The notes under the pieces: model-generated
What the model was told of the DNA's origin: nothing
Seen by the model: the letters and a program-made list of their open reading frames with translations, nothing else
Database searches by the model: none
Translations under genes and position numbers: made by a program
In this document: piece after piece, positions 22,644 to 31,253 of the stretch
How the letters are laid out: the number at the start of each line of letters is the position of its first letter
Numbering within the stretch: the first letter of the stretch is position 1
Source: Corynebacterium uterequi
GTDB lineage: Bacteria > Actinomycetota > Actinomycetes > Mycobacteriales > Mycobacteriaceae
Assembly (NCBI RefSeq): GCF_001021065.1
Contig: NZ_CP011546.1
Location: 1,922,001 to 1,986,000 of the forward strand
Direction: 5' to 3'
Length of the DNA stretch: 64,000 nucleotides

Positions 22644-23438
22644 GTGAGTCGACAGCCAAACATCCCGAGGTGGGTTCGCCGCTTGTTCGCCGTGGTCCTC
22701 GTGATCGCGGTGGGCGTCGGCGGCGCATACCTCGTGGACTCTGTGGCCGCCATTCGAGTGGAGTCCCGCCTCTCCGCAGACATCGAGGCCTCCGCGGGGC
22801 TGCCCACGAGTCCCGACGTCTATATCGCCGGCACCCCGTACCTCGCCGCGACGGCGACGGGCGAGATCACCAGAATCACCGTCAATTCGCTCGACGTACC
22901 CGTCGACGGCCTCGGCATCGTCAACGCCCGCACGGAACTCGCCAACATCAAAACCACCCCGGAACAGGTACTCAGCGGCAATCTGCTCGGCTCCCACGCG
23001 GAACTGATGAAACGCATCATCTCCCTCGACGGCGTGGCCTTCGGCAACCTCCTCGGCATGACGGATCTCGACATCGCCAATCCCTATAACATCGCCCCTT
23101 CGGGCGGCGTTGCCTCGGAAGCCCAGCTCACCGGCACCCCGGACGGTTTCGACGAGCCGGTCTCCGTCATCGTTGATCTGCGCCTGGTCGGCCCCGAGTT
23201 TCGGATGACGGTCACCGACGTGCTCGACGCCCCGCAAGGCCGCACCAAGGACGCCGTCGAGGCCTTCACCTATACCCTCGACACTCGGCGGTTGCCCCTG
23301 GCCGGGCAGGCCAGCCTCGTCCAGGTCATCGGCGGCTCGCTCTACTTCGAGGCGCAGCGTTACCACGTCACCGTGCAACCCGATGTGCTCGCTCCGGTGG
23401 CGAGTAGTGACGGCACCTGGTCGGACTTCGATCAGTAG
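22644..23438 (+). CDS. LmeA-like DUF2993 membrane-anchored protein
   Basis: 264 residues from GTG 22644. One N-terminal membrane helix (about 12-30, RRLFAVVLVIAVGVGGAYLV), then an extracytoplasmic domain of the DUF2993/LmeA family, which in mycobacteria binds phospholipid and helps lipomannan/mannan elongation. Conserved features are the ESRLSADIEASAGLPTSPDVYIAGTPYLA start and a C-terminal PLAGQASLVQVIGGSLYFEAQRYHVTV block. TAAGAC lies 7 nt before the GTG, so translation may be leaderless; the purine run next to the start is too close to be a normal ribosome binding site. The exact role here is unknown. Confidence 0.82.
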   Translation: MSRQPNIPRWVRRLFAVVLVIAVGVGGAYLVDSVAAIRVESRLSADIEASAGLPTSPDVYIAGTPYLAATATGEITRITVNSLDVPVDGLGIVNARTELANIKTTPEQVLSGNLLGSHAELMKRIISLDGVAFGNLLGMTDLDIANPYNIAPSGGVASEAQLTGTPDGFDEPVSVIVDLRLVGPEFRMTVTDVLDAPQGRTKDAVEAFTYTLDTRRLPLAGQASLVQVIGGSLYFEAQRYHVTVQPDVLAPVASSDGTWSDFDQ

Positions 23439-23456
23439 CGACTAAGGTGTGGTGCC

Positions 23457-24086
23457 ATGACTGAGCAGAAACTCAACGGGAACAACGCCATCAACCTTGC
23501 CGCGGAGCAGTCCCAAAACACTGCGCACCGCAACATCCCCGAGCTCGGGCTGGGCGATGTGCCGGTAGCCGATGACACCGCCAACCTTCGCTTCGGTCCC
23601 AGCCTCAACGACGCCCTCCTCGGGCTGCTGCCGCTGGTTGGCGTGTGGCAGGGCGAGGGCCAGGCCTGTGAGAACGGCGAAGAGTACGCCTTCGGCCAGC
23701 AGGTGATTTTTGCCCACGACGGCGGCGAGTACCTGACCTATTCGTCCCGTATCTGGCGCCTCGACGACGACGGCCAGCCCACCGGCGCGCAACAGCGCGA
23801 ATCCGGCTTCTGGCGAATCTCCGCCAAGGACGAGATCGAGGTCACGCTCGCTGCCGCGGCCGGTGCCGTCGAGGTCATGTACGGTCAGCCCTTCAACGAC
23901 CGGGCGTGGGAGCTGCAATCCGCGTCCACGATGGTGACCGAACAGGGCCCGGCCACCCTCGGCGCCGGCAAGCGTCTCTACGGCCTCATGCCGAATAACG
24001 ACCTGGGGTGGGTCGACGAGCGGGTTGGCGCCGACGGCGAGTTCGCCCCCCGGTTCTCGGCGCAGCTTCGCCGAATCGCCGGCTAG
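23457..24086 (+). CDS. Nitrobindin-like FABP-family protein lacking the haem histidine
   Basis: 209 residues: an N-terminal extension of about 55 residues followed by the nitrobindin/THAP4-like ten-strand beta-barrel (GVWQGEGQA; FAHDGGEYLTYSSRIWRL; ESGFWRI). Nitrobindins bind ferric haem through a histidine close to the C-terminus; in mycobacterial members this reads as DHLAAVL, while here it is PRFSAQLRRIAG, so the His is Arg. Haem binding is therefore doubtful. Corynebacterial members are known to share this loss. TAAGGT lies 8 nt before the ATG. The 3' end overlaps the convergent lyase gene by 4 bp. Confidence 0.85.
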   Translation: MTEQKLNGNNAINLAAEQSQNTAHRNIPELGLGDVPVADDTANLRFGPSLNDALLGLLPLVGVWQGEGQACENGEEYAFGQQVIFAHDGGEYLTYSSRIWRLDDDGQPTGAQQRESGFWRISAKDEIEVTLAAAAGAVEVMYGQPFNDRAWELQSASTMVTEQGPATLGAGKRLYGLMPNNDLGWVDERVGADGEFAPRFSAQLRRIAG

Positions 24087-24943
24087 CCCAGCGTCGTCTC
24101 CACGAGCTGGCGGAATTCGTCGTCGAGCCGCCCGGCGGGCAGCTTGTGGTCGTCGAGCCGCCGGATGCGCACCGCCAGCCTCGTGGAGCTGAGCAGCCAC
24201 ACCGAGTCCGCCTCCAGCAGGTCGTTGTAGCTCAGACGCTTTTCCTTGCACCGCCAGCCCGCCTGCTGCGCTGCGTCGAAGAGCGCCGCCTGGGTGGTGC
24301 TGGGCACGATGTCCCCGCCGCGCACCGGGGTACGCAGTTTGCGGCCCTCCTTCACGACGATGACGCTCGACGTCGACCCCTCCAACACCCGGCCGCGGGG
24401 AGTATCGCAGAAAAGGACGTCGTCGAAACCCTGCTGCTGGGCGTAGCGCACCGCCGCCAGGGTGGCGGCATAGTTGATGGTTTTGGCTCCGGCCGGCAAC
24501 CACGCTGGCGGGGTGTCCTCGACGCGGTACCCGCGGGTGGTGCTCATGACCTTGACCTCTCGGGGGCGCTGCCCGACCGCAGTGACCACCAGCCACGCCG
24601 TCGCTAACCCGGTCGATTCTCGCCCACGAGACAGCGTCCACGTGCACCGCGCCTCCACGCCCTCGTGGCGGCGCTCCCACTCCCCGGCGGCCTCGACAGT
24701 GGCCGCCACCCACTGATGAGCGTGTACCTCCGGCAACCCGAGCTGGGCGGCCGAGGCCACGAAGCGGTCCACGTGCCGTTCGATGTTGACGACGGTGCCG
24801 GCGCGCAGCAGAAGCGTTTCGACGACGGCGTCCCCCCGGGTCACCGCCCGGTCGTCGAAGTAGACGTGGGGCAACGACGCGTTGTGGCTGCGCACCGAGC
24901 CGCCGAAGGGCTCAATGATGCTGATGATGGGTGTAGGCGCCAT
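24083..24943 (-). CDS. Class IV aminotransferase, probable aminodeoxychorismate lyase
   Basis: 286-residue fold-type IV PLP enzyme. The PLP lysine is in AGAKTINYAATLAA (Lys154), followed by DDVLFCDTPRGRVLEGSTSSVIVV, the usual Glu and phosphate-binding loop, and a C-terminal LSSTRLAVRI. Length and context match the corynebacterial PabC annotated as 4-amino-4-deoxychorismate lyase (p-aminobenzoate for folate). A D-amino acid or branched-chain aminotransferase cannot be excluded on sequence alone. Convergent with the nitrobindin-like gene (4-bp overlap) and divergent from the YgfZ-type folate-binding gene. Confidence 0.8.
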   Translation of the reverse strand: MAPTPIISIIEPFGGSVRSHNASLPHVYFDDRAVTRGDAVVETLLLRAGTVVNIERHVDRFVASAAQLGLPEVHAHQWVAATVEAAGEWERRHEGVEARCTWTLSRGRESTGLATAWLVVTAVGQRPREVKVMSTTRGYRVEDTPPAWLPAGAKTINYAATLAAVRYAQQQGFDDVLFCDTPRGRVLEGSTSSVIVVKEGRKLRTPVRGGDIVPSTTQAALFDAAQQAGWRCKEKRLSYNDLLEADSVWLLSSTRLAVRIRRLDDHKLPAGRLDDEFRQLVETTLG

Positions 24944-24984
24944 GCCCTCGATTATGCACTCTGGGCACGATTAGCATGGTGCGT

Positions 24985-26079
24985 ATGTCTGGTTCCTACG
25001 TCTCTGCCCTGCTGGCCCGGCCCGGCGCCGTACCGATGAGTGCCGACACCGCCGTCGACGTCTCCGGCGTGGCCTGGCACTACGGCGACCCGCTCGGCGA
25101 GCAGGCCGCCGCTCACACGGGGCTGGCCGTCGTCGACCGTTCTCACCGCGGGGTGCTGCGGGTCTCCGGCGACGACGCAGCCACCTTCCTCAACACCTTG
25201 TTGTCTCAGAAGCTCGACGACGCCGCCGTCGGCTTCGCTGGTGGCGCCTTAGATCTCGACGTCCAAGGCCACATCCTGCACCAGATCGACGTCCTGCGCG
25301 CCGACGACGCCTTCTACCTCGACGTCCCCAGCTACCAGATCGACAGCCTCACCGAGTTCCTCTCCCGGATGGTGTTCTGGTCCAAGGTGGAGATCAGCCG
25401 GGCGGACCTGGCTGTTCTCACTGTGCTTGGCGACGGCGAGCTCACCGTCGACACGGCGGTGCGTAACGTTGAGCTTTCCTCTCCGGAGGCCGCGCGGCGC
25501 CGGGACCTGCTCGTCGCCCGAACAGGGCTGACGGACGCCGTCGACGCGCTGCTGGCGGACGGCGCCCGGCTCGCGGGTCTGCACGCCTTCACCGCCGAGC
25601 GCGTGCGAGCCGGCACGCCGGAAGCCCGGGCGGACCTCGACGACAAGTCAATCCCCCACGAGGTTCCTGGTTTCATCGGCCGCGGTGAGCGCGTCGGCTC
25701 GGTTCATCTGGTCAAGGGCTGCTATCGCGGGCAAGAGACCGTGGCGCGGGTGGAGAACCTCGGGCGGTCCCCGCGGCTGCTCGTGCGGCTGCACCTCGAC
25801 GGTTCGGCGCCGGTCGACCCCACCCCCGGAATGGAGGTACGCAGCGGCTCCCGGAAGGTCGGTCGTCTGGGGAGCGTCGTCCACGATTACGAGTACGGCC
25901 TCAGCGCCCTCGCGCTCGTCAAACGCAGCGCCCTGTCCGCCCAGCTGGAGGTCGGAGAATCCGTGGCGGCGCAGGTCGATCCCGGTTCCCTTCCGGCAGG
26001 CGACGAGGCGAAAGCCGGGCGTGACGCCATCAACCGGCTGCGCTCGGGACAGGGCCCGACGACGCCGCGGAAGCCCTAG
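24985..26079 (+). CDS. ygfZ: YgfZ/GcvT-type folate-binding protein
   Basis: About 364 residues. The GcvT-like fold with the YgfZ signature KGCYRGQETVAR (around residue 245) identifies the folate-dependent protein that helps make or repair certain Fe-S clusters. It also has the GDDAATFLNTLLSQ N-terminal block. An ATG at 24976 is in frame, but the one at 24985 has TAGCAT exactly 7 nt upstream and no ribosome binding site, pointing to leaderless translation. Its neighbour on the other strand is a folate-pathway lyase. Confidence 0.88.
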   Translation: MSGSYVSALLARPGAVPMSADTAVDVSGVAWHYGDPLGEQAAAHTGLAVVDRSHRGVLRVSGDDAATFLNTLLSQKLDDAAVGFAGGALDLDVQGHILHQIDVLRADDAFYLDVPSYQIDSLTEFLSRMVFWSKVEISRADLAVLTVLGDGELTVDTAVRNVELSSPEAARRRDLLVARTGLTDAVDALLADGARLAGLHAFTAERVRAGTPEARADLDDKSIPHEVPGFIGRGERVGSVHLVKGCYRGQETVARVENLGRSPRLLVRLHLDGSAPVDPTPGMEVRSGSRKVGRLGSVVHDYEYGLSALALVKRSALSAQLEVGESVAAQVDPGSLPAGDEAKAGRDAINRLRSGQGPTTPRKP

Positions 26080-26131
26080 TGAGAGTGGTGTGAGCTGCAG
26101 AGTGGGGCATTTTTGATTCTGATTGGCTATG

Positions 26132-26152
26132 GTATGTAGCAGGATTACATAC
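26132..26152. promoter_or_regulatory. Inverted repeat upstream of the DUF3073 gene
   Basis: GTATGTA, 7 nt, TACATAC, 67 bp before the start of the DUF3073 gene. It overlaps possible -10 sequences (TATGGT, TATGTA) and could be an operator or a 5'-UTR hairpin. No known regulator motif recognised. Confidence 0.45.
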
Positions 26153-26218
26153 ATTTGACAGTCGATGGGGCCATCCGAATTCCCTGGATCGGTCCCAAAA
26201 CCTCAAGGGGGTCGGACC

Positions 26219-26425
26219 ATGGGTCGCGGTCGCGCCAAAGCCAAGCAGACCAAGGTTGCACGCCAGCTGAAGTACAACTCTCCCGAGATGGATCTGGATT
26301 CACTCCAGCGCGAGCTCTCCGGCCAAAAGCCGAACCACAGCAGCGCGCGCCAGGACAGCACGTACGACGACGAATATGCCGAGTACGTCAGTCGCTACTC
26401 CAACTACGACGAGTGGGACGACTAA
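26219..26425 (+). CDS. DUF3073 family small protein
   Basis: 68 residues, begins MGRGRAKAKQTKVARQLKYN (basic) and ends in an acidic, Tyr-rich tail (DDEYAEYVSRYSNYDEWDD). This is the actinobacterial DUF3073 family of unknown function. The charge split suggests nucleic-acid or ribosome contact through the N-terminus, which is inference. ATG 26219 follows AAGGGGG at good spacing; an ATG at 26165 is in frame but too far upstream of the family start. A 15-bp terminator follows. Confidence 0.88.
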   Translation: MGRGRAKAKQTKVARQLKYNSPEMDLDSLQRELSGQKPNHSSARQDSTYDDEYAEYVSRYSNYDEWDD

Positions 26426-26444
26426 TCCACGTACCCGTCTTTCG

Positions 26445-26482
26445 CGACAAGCCCCGCCGACACCCGGCGGGGCTTGTCGTTT
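26445..26482. terminator. Bidirectional terminator of the DUF3073 gene and purM
   Basis: CGACAAGCCCCGCCG, a 5-nt loop, and CGGCGGGGCTTGTCG form a perfect 15-bp stem, with TTT on the plus-strand side. Lies between the convergent genes. Confidence 0.85.
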
Positions 26483-26488
26483 CGGCAC

Positions 26489-27556
26489 CTACGCCCGGCG
26501 GTAATCCCCGCTGAGGGTGGCTCGCGCACCGGCATCGGCGTCGGTGGCGGCCCGGACGGTGCCGAGCTCCCACGCGTCAAGGTGGCGCGCGGTGAGCATC
26601 GCCAGGGCCCGGTCGCGGTCCTGCGCCGCGACGACGGCAACCATGCCAACGCCCATGTTGAAGGTCTTCTCCATCTCCTCGCGGCGTACCTTGCCGATGG
26701 CCTCGATGGTCCGGAAGATCTGCTGCGGCGACCAGGTGGCGCGCTGCATGTCCGCCACCAGACCTTCCGGAATGATGCGCTCCATGTTGCCCACCAAACC
26801 GCCGCCGGTGACGTGGCAGAAGGTGTGGACAGTGCACTCGCTGGCCAGTGCCAGGCAGTCGAGGGCATAGATGCGCGTCGGTTCGAGCAGCTCCTCGCCG
26901 AGGGTACGGCCCAGCTCCTCCATGTGGCCGTCGAGCGGCAGGTTCGCAGTCTGCAGCAGCACGTGGCGGGCCAGGGAGTAGCCATTGGAGTGCAGGCCGG
27001 AGGACTTCATGCCGATGATGACGTCGCCTTCGCGCACGCGGTGCGGACCGAGGAGCTCATCCTCTTCAACGACACCCACCGCCGTGGCGGACACGTCGTA
27101 ATCATTGGGGTCCATGACCCCGGGGTGCTCGGCCGTTTCGCCGCCGAGCAGGGCGCAACCAGCCTGGACACAGCCTTCCGCGATGCCGGCGACGATGTCC
27201 GCCACCTTCTCCGGGACGACCTTGCCGATCGCGATGTAGTCCTGGAGGAACAACGGCTCGGCGCCGCAGACCACGAGGTCGTCGACGCACATGGCCACGA
27301 GGTCGATGCCGATGGTGTTATGGATGTCCATCGCCTGCGCGACGGCCAGCTTCGTGCCCACGCCGTCGGACCCGGCGGCCAGAAGAGGCTTAGAGTACTT
27401 GCCCAGGGCAAACAGGCCGGCGAATCCGCCGAGTCCGCCGCGGACCTCCGGGCGGCTGGCGCGCTTCGCGTGGGGCTTGAACAGCTCGACGGCGGCGTCG
27501 CCTGCCTCGATGTCGACGCCGGCGGCGGCGTAGGAGATGTCGGTGTGCTCAGTCAT
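26489..27556 (-). CDS. purM: Phosphoribosylformylglycinamidine cyclo-ligase
   Basis: AIR synthetase, fifth step of purine synthesis: ATP-dependent ring closure of FGAM. 355 residues. Landmarks are TEHTDISYAAAGVDIEAGD at the start, GSDGVGTKL, IGIDLVAMCVDDLVV, GGETAEHPG and HVTGGGLVGNMERI. The ATG at 27556 is the family start; the longer frame upstream overlaps purF and is not used. Starts 11 bp after purF and is co-transcribed with it. Confidence 0.97.
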   Translation of the reverse strand: MTEHTDISYAAAGVDIEAGDAAVELFKPHAKRASRPEVRGGLGGFAGLFALGKYSKPLLAAGSDGVGTKLAVAQAMDIHNTIGIDLVAMCVDDLVVCGAEPLFLQDYIAIGKVVPEKVADIVAGIAEGCVQAGCALLGGETAEHPGVMDPNDYDVSATAVGVVEEDELLGPHRVREGDVIIGMKSSGLHSNGYSLARHVLLQTANLPLDGHMEELGRTLGEELLEPTRIYALDCLALASECTVHTFCHVTGGGLVGNMERIIPEGLVADMQRATWSPQQIFRTIEAIGKVRREEMEKTFNMGVGMVAVVAAQDRDRALAMLTARHLDAWELGTVRAATDADAGARATLSGDYRRA

Positions 27557-27567
27557 AGTGTGTCGTC

Positions 27568-29088
27568 CTAAATCTTGTCCGCGGCCTGGATGCGGCGCAC
27601 GGCATCGGCGTTCTTGTTGTTTTGCGGCAGCCCCAGCGGGTACTCCCCGTTGAAGCAGGCGGAGCACAGCTCCTCGGCGCGCTGATGGGTGGCCTCGATC
27701 ATCCCCTCCTCGGAGACGAAACCCAAGGAGTCCGCCCCAATCGCGCGGGAGATCGCCTCGGTCACGCTTTCCTCGTCACCCAGGCCGTGGTTGGCGATGA
27801 GCTCACCCGGGCTGGCGAAGTCGATGCCGTAGAAGCACGGCCACTTCACCGGTGGGGAGGCGATGCGCACGTGAATCTCCGCGGCCCCGGCCTCGCGAAG
27901 CATCCGGATGAGCGCGCGCTGCGTGTTGCCGCGCACCACCGAATCGTCCACGACGACGAGCTTCTTGCCGGCGATGACCTCACGCAGCGGGTTGAGCTTG
28001 AGCCGGATGCCCAGCTGACGCAGCGTCTGCGTCGGCTGGATGAAGGTGCGCCCGACGTAGGCGTTCTTCACCAAACCCTGCCCGAAGGAGATGCCGGACT
28101 CGCGAGCGTAGCCAACCGCGGCCGGTACTCCGGATTCGGGGACGGGAATGACAAGGTCAGCGTCGGCGGGGAACTCCCGGGCCAGCTGACGGCCGATGTC
28201 GATGCGCGCAGCGTTAACGCTGCGGCCCCGGATCACCGAGTCCGGGCGCGCGAGGTAGACGTACTCGAACACGCAGCCCTTGTGAGTGGTGTCGGCGAAG
28301 CGCTCGGAATGCACACCGGCGTCGTCGATAGCCACCAGCTCACCCGGTTCGATTTCCCGGACAAAGGTCGCACCCACGATATCCAGGGCGCACGTTTCGG
28401 AAGCGACGACCCAGCCCTTCTCCAAGCGGCCCAGCGACAGCGGGCGCACCCCGTGCGGATCCCGGGCGGCGTAGAGCGTCCGGCCGTCAGTAAAGGTGAG
28501 GCAGAACGCGCCCTTCACCCGCGGTAGCAGGGTACGGGCCGAGTCCAAGACGCTGCGCCCGTCGCACACGTCCGCGGCGAGCAGAGCCGACATCACGGCA
28601 GTGTCCGAGGAAGAACCCTGACCCGACACCGATGCGTCCTTGCGGATGAGGCCGCGCTCGGTGGCCTCTTCGAGCAGCTCCGCGTAGTTGGTGAGGTTAC
28701 CGTTGTGACCAACGGCGACGTCGGTGCCATCGGGCGCCGTGCGGAACATCGGCTGCACGTTTTCCCAGGAGCCGCCGCCGGCCGTCGAGTAGCGGGTATG
28801 GCCGATAGCCACGTCGCCCTGCAGCGCGCCGAGCACCGACTCGTCAAAGATCTGCGAGACCAGCCCGGTTTCCTTGAAGACCACGATGCGGTCCCCGTCA
28901 CCAACCGCGATACCGGCGCCCTCCTGACCACGGTGTTGGAGCGCGAAGAGACCGAAGTAGGTGAGCTTAGATACCTCTTCCCCCGGGGCCCACACCCCGA
29001 ATACACCGCATTCCTCGCGCGGCTGGGTCTCTCCGCCGTCGTCCAGCGGATAGAGGGACCTTGTCACGGGCATATCCGTATGTGTCAC
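27568..29088 (-). CDS. purF: Amidophosphoribosyltransferase
   Basis: First step of purine synthesis: glutamine plus PRPP to phosphoribosylamine. 506 residues. The N-terminal glutaminase nucleophile is Cys27 in EECGVFG after a propeptide of 26 residues that should be cleaved. Further landmarks are GQGSSSDTAVM, PESGVPAAVGYA and the PRPP motif KLVVVDDSVVRGNT. Near its C-terminus it has the CSACFNGEYP segment seen in PurFs with a structural metal or Fe-S site. GTG start at 29088 with TACAGT 6 nt upstream, inside the end of the preceding gene. Confidence 0.97.
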   Translation of the reverse strand: MTHTDMPVTRSLYPLDDGGETQPREECGVFGVWAPGEEVSKLTYFGLFALQHRGQEGAGIAVGDGDRIVVFKETGLVSQIFDESVLGALQGDVAIGHTRYSTAGGGSWENVQPMFRTAPDGTDVAVGHNGNLTNYAELLEEATERGLIRKDASVSGQGSSSDTAVMSALLAADVCDGRSVLDSARTLLPRVKGAFCLTFTDGRTLYAARDPHGVRPLSLGRLEKGWVVASETCALDIVGATFVREIEPGELVAIDDAGVHSERFADTTHKGCVFEYVYLARPDSVIRGRSVNAARIDIGRQLAREFPADADLVIPVPESGVPAAVGYARESGISFGQGLVKNAYVGRTFIQPTQTLRQLGIRLKLNPLREVIAGKKLVVVDDSVVRGNTQRALIRMLREAGAAEIHVRIASPPVKWPCFYGIDFASPGELIANHGLGDEESVTEAISRAIGADSLGFVSEEGMIEATHQRAEELCSACFNGEYPLGLPQNNKNADAVRRIQAADKI

Positions 29089-29104
29089 ACCGCTACTGTA
29101 GTAC

Positions 29105-29485
29105 TTAAGCGCGAACTACTGGAACCCAGCGTCCTACCTCGCCGGCGCGGGAACCGGAGGCGTCGACGCGCCCCTGCGCCACCGCCGCCTCGAAATCCAA
29201 CCGCCCGGAGGCGATGAGCAGCCACGTTCGCGGATCCGTCTCTACCACATTGGGCGGGGTTCCGCGCGTGTGCCGAGGCCCGTCGATGCATTGGACGGCG
29301 ACGAACGGCGGTACCCGAACCTCCACCGAATGCCCCGGCGCGTCCTGCGCCATGAGCCGGGCTGTCTGCCGGACGGCGTCCGCCAACAGCGGCCTGGGCG
29401 GGGTGGGGTGGTCGGGGTCATCGAGCCACTCTGCTACTGCCGCTACCGCGGTACGGGCGTGGGCGGGATCCACAATGTGAGCCAT
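29105..29485 (-). CDS. Sterol carrier protein-type small protein
   Basis: 126 residues: an N-terminal helix pair ([22 protein letters not shown]) then an SCP2-like region ([58 protein letters not shown]) with the [14 protein letters not shown] ending typical of the bacterial sterol-carrier orthologues. A lipid ligand is possible but unproven. The ATG at 29485 has TAGGAT 7 nt upstream. Sits 16 bp upstream of purF on the same strand, an arrangement also remembered from C. glutamicum, and is divergent from the thioesterase gene. Confidence 0.75.
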   Translation of the reverse strand: MAHIVDPAHARTAVAAVAEWLDDPDHPTPPRPLLADAVRQTARLMAQDAPGHSVEVRVPPFVAVQCIDGPRHTRGTPPNVVETDPRTWLLIASGRLDFEAAVAQGRVDASGSRAGEVGRWVPVVRA

Positions 29486-29523
29486 GACCCCCATCCTAGG
29501 GGGCATGGGTTAGCGTGAGGCCC

Positions 29524-30507
29524 ATGACTAAGTCCCCGCGCATCACCCTGCGTTTCCTGGCTGCCCCCACCGACATCGTCCACACTGGTCACCACGGTGT
29601 GTCCGGCGGGCGCGTCCTCCAGTGGATCGACAAGTCGGCGTATGCCTGCGCCGTGCAATGGGCCGGTACCTACTGCGTGACGGCCTACGTTGGCCATATC
29701 CACTTCACCCGGCCCATCCCCTCCGGTCACCTGGTGGAGGTCCGCTCCCGCATCGCCATGACCGGCCGCAGCTCCATGCACGTGGTCAACGAGGTGTACT
29801 CCGCCGACCCGCGCGAGGGCGTATTCACCCGTGCCTGCGACTGCCTCGTCATCTTTGTCGCCATGGACACCGAGACCGGTCGCTCCACCCCGGTCGAACC
29901 TTTCGAGCCGCACAGCGCCGAAGAGCAGCGCGTCGCCCGGGCCGCCGAAGACCGCATCCAACTCCGCGCCGCCATCCAGGCGGAAATGGACAAGCAGACC
30001 TACGACGGCCCCTCGGACGCGCCTCGGCTGATTACCCGCTTCCTCGCCAAGCCGACAGACGCCAACTGGGGCGGCAACGTTCACGGCGGAAACGCCATGG
30101 AATGGATCGACGGAGCCGGCAGCGCCTGCTCCATGGAGTGGGCCGGCGTGCACACCGTCGCCGTGTACGCGGGCGGCATCCGCTTCTACCACCCGATTCA
30201 CATCGGCGACCTGGTGGAGGTAGACGCCCGGATGATGCGCACCGACGCCCGCTCCATGCAGATGAGCGTGCACGTGCGCTCCGGCAACCCTCGAGGCGGG
30301 CGGGACCAGCTCACCACCGCTATCCACGCCACGACCACCTACATCGGCGTCGACGACGACGGCAACGCCCTGCCGGCCCGGCAATTCGAACCCATCACCC
30401 CAGAAGACCGGCAGCTATCGGATCACGCACAGATCCTCCGCGAGCTACGGGCCGAGTTTTCCCCGCGGCCACTCATTACGCCACCGGCCGCGCAACATCT
30501 CGACTAG
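29524..30507 (+). CDS. Acyl-CoA thioesterase, double hot-dog
   Basis: 327 residues made of two 4HBT hot-dog domains. Both halves carry the same pattern: TDIVHTGHHGVSGGRVLQWID/TDANWGGNVHGGNAMEWIDGAG, followed by AYVGHIHFTRPIPSGHLVEV and AVYAGGIRFYHPIHIGDLVEV. Only the second half has the HGGNAMEWID type active-site stretch with Asp; in the first His and Asp are also present in the shifted HHGVSGG motif. Hydrolyses fatty acyl-CoA thioesters; chain length unknown. TAGCGT is 7 nt before the ATG at 29524, which overlaps the divergent SCP-type promoter. Confidence 0.87.
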   Translation: MTKSPRITLRFLAAPTDIVHTGHHGVSGGRVLQWIDKSAYACAVQWAGTYCVTAYVGHIHFTRPIPSGHLVEVRSRIAMTGRSSMHVVNEVYSADPREGVFTRACDCLVIFVAMDTETGRSTPVEPFEPHSAEEQRVARAAEDRIQLRAAIQAEMDKQTYDGPSDAPRLITRFLAKPTDANWGGNVHGGNAMEWIDGAGSACSMEWAGVHTVAVYAGGIRFYHPIHIGDLVEVDARMMRTDARSMQMSVHVRSGNPRGGRDQLTTAIHATTTYIGVDDDGNALPARQFEPITPEDRQLSDHAQILRELRAEFSPRPLITPPAAQHLD

Positions 30508-30516
30508 GTGGGACGG

Positions 30517-31194
30517 CTAACTCGTCGCCGTCGTGGCCGCCGTCGTGGCCGCTAACGCCGCTACGGCGGCGGCCGCCGCGAGGGTCGCCCGCAGAGCGTC
30601 GGAGGCCGACGGGTCCGCGGCGGCGGCACTCATGAGGCTATCGACCCGCTTGCCGATGCTGCGCCAGGTCACCGAGTCGTCAACGTCGTTGCGCATAACG
30701 GGCCACAGCAGATTGCCCGCACGCAACACAGCGAGGACCGTGGCGTCCTCCGCGCTGAGAACGCGGTGGCCGGACAATCCTTCCGCCAGGTCCCGGCGCA
30801 GCTGCGCCTCGATGGAGCCGTCGGCCTCCGGCAAAGCGCGGCTGCCGAGGCCGAAGAATCCCTTCTCACCCCGGGTGAGAATGCCGCGCTGCACCAGGGG
30901 TTCGGCGATGAGCTCCCGATCTGAGCACTGCCGGGAGGTCACGAAATGCTGCGCCCGCATACTGCCGCGGCTTCGGAGGTGATCGAGAGCCTGGGCCAGC
31001 ATGGGTGAGTCGGGGACCTCCGCATCGGCGACGGCGGTGACCTTGGGCAACCGGCCGTCACTCAGTGTCACGAGACCGCGGTAAAGGAGATCAGCCAACA
31101 CCCCGGAGGCCAACACGAGGTGAGTGTTGCTATACCGATTCTTGCCGGACTCCGGGGTGAGCAGCAGGAGGAGTTTTTCGCTGATGAGCATCAT
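30517..31194 (-). CDS. GOLPH3/VPS74 (GPP34) family protein
   Basis: 225 residues. Starts MMLISEKLLLLLTPESGKN and continues with HLVLASGVLADLLYRGLVTL, SRGSMRAQHFV, LVQRGILTRGEKGFFGLGSRALPEADGSIEAQLRRDL and EDATVLAVLRAGNLL, the layout of GPP34 proteins. Eukaryotic members bind PI4P on the Golgi; bacterial members are widespread in Actinobacteria and of unknown role. The C-terminal 25 residues are almost only Ala and Thr. The first of two consecutive ATGs (31194) is used; an upstream in-frame extension lacks family similarity. Nine bp from the convergent thioesterase gene. Confidence 0.85.
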   Translation of the reverse strand: MMLISEKLLLLLTPESGKNRYSNTHLVLASGVLADLLYRGLVTLSDGRLPKVTAVADAEVPDSPMLAQALDHLRSRGSMRAQHFVTSRQCSDRELIAEPLVQRGILTRGEKGFFGLGSRALPEADGSIEAQLRRDLAEGLSGHRVLSAEDATVLAVLRAGNLLWPVMRNDVDDSVTWRSIGKRVDSLMSAAAADPSASDALRATLAAAAAVAALAATTAATTATS

Positions 31195-31253
31195 GGCCGC
31201 CAGTGTGCCAGCTTTGCGGCACCCAGGCCGCCAAGAGGTTTTGAGGGAGGCGG

